NCBI GenBank assembly: GCA_913051545.1
Contig: CAJXCD010000001.1
Span: forward strand, 362,863-426,862
Direction of reading: 5' to 3'
DNA: 64,000 nucleotides
Source of the DNA: an uncultured Chloroflexota bacterium
Lineage (GTDB): Bacteria > Chloroflexota > Dehalococcoidia > Lucifugimonadales > CAJXCD01
Under the pieces are notes generated by a model. It did not search any database and was not told where the DNA came from. It saw only the letters and a list, made by a program, of their open reading frames with translations. Shown one piece after another: positions 60,131-64,000 of the stretch. Each line of letters opens with the position of its first letter. The stretch's first letter is position 1. Made by a program: the position numbers and the translations under genes.

Positions 60131-61522
60131 TTAGGATACAGAAGGAACTTTGTAGAAACGGAATGGTCCTAGTTCGAATCCAGATATAATATTACTTGCT
60201 GATCGTACAAATTTTACCGTTTCTCCAATCCATCTTCCTTCCGTTGAGACAAAAATGTCTCTTTCTCCTGTTTCTCGAATGATTCCAGGAGCAAATCCGA
60301 GAGCTGTCCCAACTATGATTGAGCATTCCAAATTTGATCTAGTGTAATCTACACTTACGGTTAATCCGAGACTTGAGTTGTACTGTCCGAGGTAGTCCTC
60401 CAATTTTTTCGGAATCTTAGACGAATTTGTTGGAGATGTGGTAACGGACTTTGATGTAACTGATGAAAGCAGTATTTGGTAGATGCTCTTTCTAATAGGT
60501 GGAAGTGTAGATGTATTAAACAGTGCTATAAGTCCAAGTTTATTTGTCGGGTTGAAAGAGACGTCAGCTCTGTAGCCAAATAAATACCCAGTGTGGCCGA
60601 TTAGTATGTGGTTTCCCATTCTAGACGATATCCATGGTAGTCCGTAGCCGGTTGACCAATCTGGTTCTAGGAAAACTGGTCGGTGCATTTCTCTTATAGA
60701 TGTCTCAGCCAATATTTGGGTTGCGTCACTTTGGAGATTTTCAGTTCTGAGCTGTAATGATATCCATTTTGTTAAATCCGATACTGTTGAATATAGTTGT
60801 CCTGCTGCTGAAATCCCTTTCATATGTGGAGTAGGGGCTACACTAAGCTGATTACTCGCTGTATTTGTTTCATACCCAATAGCGTGCGGCATATTGTTTG
60901 TTTCATCAACATCAAAAAATGTTGAGGTCATATCCATTGGGATTAGTATTTTATTTTTGACGTATTCTTCATATTTTTGCCCAGAAACTCTAGCTATCAC
61001 TTCTCCTAACAAAGCAAAACCAAGATTTGAGTATTTGAAGTGTTTATCTGGTTCAACTATTACCTCTGTTCTATTAAGTGATTCTAATATCTCTTCGATC
61101 GTAGGAGTGCGCAAAGTTTCCCAGTATGGATCATGTGTAGTAGGTTCACATATAAGGCCTGAGTGGTGGCATAGTAGCCTTCGAATTGTTACATCTTCTA
61201 TTGTCCCATGCCGAGCAGTGGCTGCAGAAAACTCGTCAATATAATTTGTTAGTGGATCATCTAGGTTTATCATACCGGCATCACGTAGCTGAAAAAGTGC
61301 AGTTGCAGTAAAAGTTTTTGTTACAGATGCTATTCGGAATATAGTATTTTCGTCTGGGCGAGATTCAGTGTCTTTATTTGCGAACCCATACCCACAACTC
61401 CAAACTAGATGCTGGTCTCTAATTACACCTAAGGATGCACCTACAACATTTGGGTCATCACATAAATTCGATACGATGTAATCAAGTTCCTGAGATACAA
61501 GTTCAATTGTTGGGTCTCGCAC
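60131..61522 (-). CDS. Serine hydrolase, beta-lactamase (class C/esterase) family
   Basis: FRIASVTKTFTATALFQLRDAGMINLDDPL (SxxK), YSNLGFALLGEVI (YxN), HTGYLFGY. Confidence 0.92.
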   Translation of the reverse strand: MRDPTIELVSQELDYIVSNLCDDPNVVGASLGVIRDQHLVWSCGYGFANKDTESRPDENTIFRIASVTKTFTATALFQLRDAGMINLDDPLTNYIDEFSAATARHGTIEDVTIRRLLCHHSGLICEPTTHDPYWETLRTPTIEEILESLNRTEVIVEPDKHFKYSNLGFALLGEVIARVSGQKYEEYVKNKILIPMDMTSTFFDVDETNNMPHAIGYETNTASNQLSVAPTPHMKGISAAGQLYSTVSDLTKWISLQLRTENLQSDATQILAETSIREMHRPVFLEPDWSTGYGLPWISSRMGNHILIGHTGYLFGYRADVSFNPTNKLGLIALFNTSTLPPIRKSIYQILLSSVTSKSVTTSPTNSSKIPKKLEDYLGQYNSSLGLTVSVDYTRSNLECSIIVGTALGFAPGIIRETGERDIFVSTEGRWIGETVKFVRSASNIISGFELGPFRFYKVPSVS

Positions 61523-61671
61523 GCTGTCCCTCCAATATGAATAAGGTTATGAAAATAGTACATATTTAGCAATCACGTTACTACTTTTTCGGACAATTAG
61601 GTCTTCAAATTCCAAAAGTCCTGAATGTCCAAGGGATATTTATGTGACATGTACGTAGAGAGAACAACTGC

Positions 61672-62760
61672 TTAAGAGCCCATCCAAGGGGATAATTTTA
61701 CTTCTATATTTTTTGTGTCAGAGTCCCGTATAGTTGTTAGAAGAATTGTATCCCCAGGTTGTAAATCATTTAAATATTTGACCATATCTACCACCGATTG
61801 AACTGGATTGCCATCCAATGCAATAATTATGTCGCCTATACCATCATCAGCTGTGGCACTTCCTATGAGTTGAGCCATTGAAGCAGGACTGTTTTCCCAG
61901 ACCCTCACAATAAAAATCCCAGTTTTAGATGGTAAATCTAGTGATTCGGATAATTGTTTAGTTATAGGGACTCCACTTATTCCTATCCAAGGTCTGCGAA
62001 GTTCTCCAGGTGTTATAAGTTCAGGAAGTATATTTTTTAATGTATTACTTGAAACAGATAATCCCACTCCTGTATCAGCATCTATCAGAAATTTCACAGA
62101 CGTATTTATACCTATCACGTGACCATTTGAATTGAGTAGAGGCCCACCTGAATTACCAGGGTTAAGTGCGGCATCTGTTTGTATCAAGTCTGGTATGGGG
62201 CGTTGGAGATCACTAATAATATTTCGTCCTATACCACTTACTATTCCAACGGACATTGAGTTGGATTGTTCGAAAGGGCTTCCTATCGCGACCACCATTT
62301 CACCGGTAGTGATTTTATCCGAATCATCGAGGGTTAATGGATTTATAGAAGTGATTTCTTCTTTTTCGACTTTTAGGATGGCTAAATCATCGGCTATACT
62401 TGTGCCCATTAAAGTAACAGGGAGTTCACGCCCGTCAGATAGAATAACAGTGATTGATCTAGCGTTGTCAATCACGTGATGATTGGTAACGATATTGCCT
62501 TCTCTATCGACCAAAAATCCTGAGCCAAAAACTGTTTGCGCAGATGATGAAAATAAGCTTATGGTTTTAGGTATGACTCTAACTTCTACTACGGCAGGAC
62601 TCGCGTCTTTGTAAATTGAGGAGACAAGTTCTTCATCAAATAAAACTGTAGGACGACCGGGGTTATTGACCGTAGACAAAGCTGTCAGCCACCCTATTGA
62701 GAAGCCAATCAGTATTCCAGTGAGAGCTATCGCAAGTACTGGTTTTGAAAAAAAATTCAC
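61672..62760 (-). CDS. HtrA/DegP-like trypsin-fold serine protease with PDZ domain, membrane anchored
   Basis: VTNHHVIDNA, DLAILKV, TDAALNPGNSGGPLLNSNGHVIGIN, C-terminal PDZ. Confidence 0.94.
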   Translation of the reverse strand: MNFFSKPVLAIALTGILIGFSIGWLTALSTVNNPGRPTVLFDEELVSSIYKDASPAVVEVRVIPKTISLFSSSAQTVFGSGFLVDREGNIVTNHHVIDNARSITVILSDGRELPVTLMGTSIADDLAILKVEKEEITSINPLTLDDSDKITTGEMVVAIGSPFEQSNSMSVGIVSGIGRNIISDLQRPIPDLIQTDAALNPGNSGGPLLNSNGHVIGINTSVKFLIDADTGVGLSVSSNTLKNILPELITPGELRRPWIGISGVPITKQLSESLDLPSKTGIFIVRVWENSPASMAQLIGSATADDGIGDIIIALDGNPVQSVVDMVKYLNDLQPGDTILLTTIRDSDTKNIEVKLSPWMGS

Positions 62761-62830
62761 GTCTTATTCTAAATTCCTAACTTATTATTTTACAGATGGA
62801 TTATTGTTTAGGATCATACTATATGCTTTT

Positions 62831-63622
62831 TTAGTTCCCTTTCAGAGACTTTATGAATTCGGATGCTTCTAATACGACGTTACCGTTTTTCGCATTACTT
62901 ATTGAATCTAGGAGTGCTGCTCCTACAACTACTCCATCAGCAAAACCACTTATAGTTTCTACATGGCTTCGAGACGAGACCCCAAATCCTACAAGGATTG
63001 GCAAGTTGGTATTCTTGCGAATTCTGGAGACGAGACTAGGGAGGTCTTTATTAAGCTGAAGTCGAGCTCCCGTGACACCGGTTACACTCACACAATAGAC
63101 AAATCCGCTTGCCCTTTCACATACTTTATTAATACGTTCATCTGTACTGGTAGGGGTTAGCAGTGGTATTAAATGGATTTTTTTCCGCAAACACAAGTTG
63201 TTAAAATGTTCCGATTCTTCCCAAGGTAGGTCTGGGATTATAAATCCATCTACACCCGCGTCGGATGCTTCGACGACGACATTTTCTTGTCCGTATTGGA
63301 AGAAAGGATTAAAGTAACCCATAATTACTAAGGGCGTACTTGTGTCAATGTCCCGTATTTTCCTGACTATTTCGAATCCAGTGCTTACGGTCACGCCGTT
63401 TTGTAATGCCTGGTAGCTGGTTTTTTGTATCGTATGTCCTTCAGCTAGTGGGTCACTAAATGGTATGCCTAGCTCTAGCATGTCTGCGCCAGATGATATT
63501 ATTGCCTTAGATATTTCGAAAGATGTATCTAAGTCAGGGTATCCTATAGTCAAGAAAGGAGATAGAATATTATCACCTTTGGCAATGATCGAATTTAGGG
63601 TTTTATCTATCCTGTTAGTCAT
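62831..63622 (-). CDS. trpA: Tryptophan synthase subunit alpha
   Basis: LELGIPFSDPLAEGHTIQKTSYQAL, MGYFNPFFQYG, DGFIIPDLPWEE, VSVTGVTGAR, VGFGVSS. Confidence 0.97.
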   Translation of the reverse strand: MTNRIDKTLNSIIAKGDNILSPFLTIGYPDLDTSFEISKAIISSGADMLELGIPFSDPLAEGHTIQKTSYQALQNGVTVSTGFEIVRKIRDIDTSTPLVIMGYFNPFFQYGQENVVVEASDAGVDGFIIPDLPWEESEHFNNLCLRKKIHLIPLLTPTSTDERINKVCERASGFVYCVSVTGVTGARLQLNKDLPSLVSRIRKNTNLPILVGFGVSSRSHVETISGFADGVVVGAALLDSISNAKNGNVVLEASEFIKSLKGN

Positions 63623-63838
63623 TTTGATCCTTATATAGATTATTTACTAAGAATACCATTCTCGCATTTGAGGTACTGTTCGCAACAGTCATTATTTTAA
63701 GATTCTTAATTTTTCTGAGTGGTAATAGTTGTAAGTAACAGCATTATAATTCTTGGTGGTACATTAATGCCATTAGGTCTAGAGTAGTATTAATTGAAGT
63801 GTATAAATAATTTTTTTTATAAATGAGGTGAATTGAAG

Positions 63839-64000
63839 TTGAATAACAATTTAACACTGGAAGGCGAAACAGGTAGTAAGAGAATTAAGTTAGAGTGTGA
63901 TCATCAAAAAGGAGTACTTTACATGGTTCCTGCTGAAGGTAATTGGGTATGTTCAGACAGCTTGATGCACGTCCATGCTTTAGCTGGATTCTTTGGTCAA
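63839..64000 (+). CDS. Hypothetical protein, 5' part (TTG start, runs off window)
   Basis: LNNNLTLEGETGSKRIKLECDHQKGVLYMVPAEGNWVCSDSLMHVHALAGFFGQ..., open to 64000; GAGGTG SD 8 nt upstream. Confidence 0.5.
   Translation, partial: MNNNLTLEGETGSKRIKLECDHQKGVLYMVPAEGNWVCSDSLMHVHALAGFFGQ

Overview
The window is a mostly syntenic housekeeping segment of an AT-rich bacterial genome. The gene set suggests a marine Chloroflexota / SAR202-Dehalococcoidia-like organism: an enolase-superfamily sugar-acid dehydratase, PhyH dioxygenases, a short-chain threonine dehydrogenase, HspR plus HrcA, and a PPi-type PFK. This placement is inferred from family content, not from a database search. Recognisable genes include xerC/D (partial), topA, lipB, hspR-grpE-dnaK, thiL, tilS, recA, gyrA, ffh, sucCD, pyrG, rho, hrcA-dnaJ-prmA, gpsA-plsY-der, argF, trpA, three tRNA-Ser genes, and several transport, peptidase and surface-protein genes. 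No CRISPR array, rRNA, transposase or phage gene was found. The most interesting observations are: (1) a TTGACA/TATAGT promoter, about 330 nt of helix-rich 5' leader and a terminator around a Cys-free, S-layer-like 933-aa protein (44962-48201), a candidate undescribed structured RNA; (2) an apparent in-frame deletion chimera joining the pyruvate dehydrogenase E1-alpha N-terminus to the extreme C-terminus of E2, just before lipB; (3) a class-I glutamine amidotransferase-like protein that has lost its catalytic Cys and the HPE motif; (4) a 2.7-kb segment between a degenerate tRNA-Ser(CGA)-like copy and the intact tRNA-Ser(CGA), holding a frameshifted PhyH remnant; (5) a CIRCE-geometry operator over the hrcA promoter; (6) small membrane-protein ORFs missed by the 60-aa ORF cutoff, notably one coupled to a lactate-permease-family gene.
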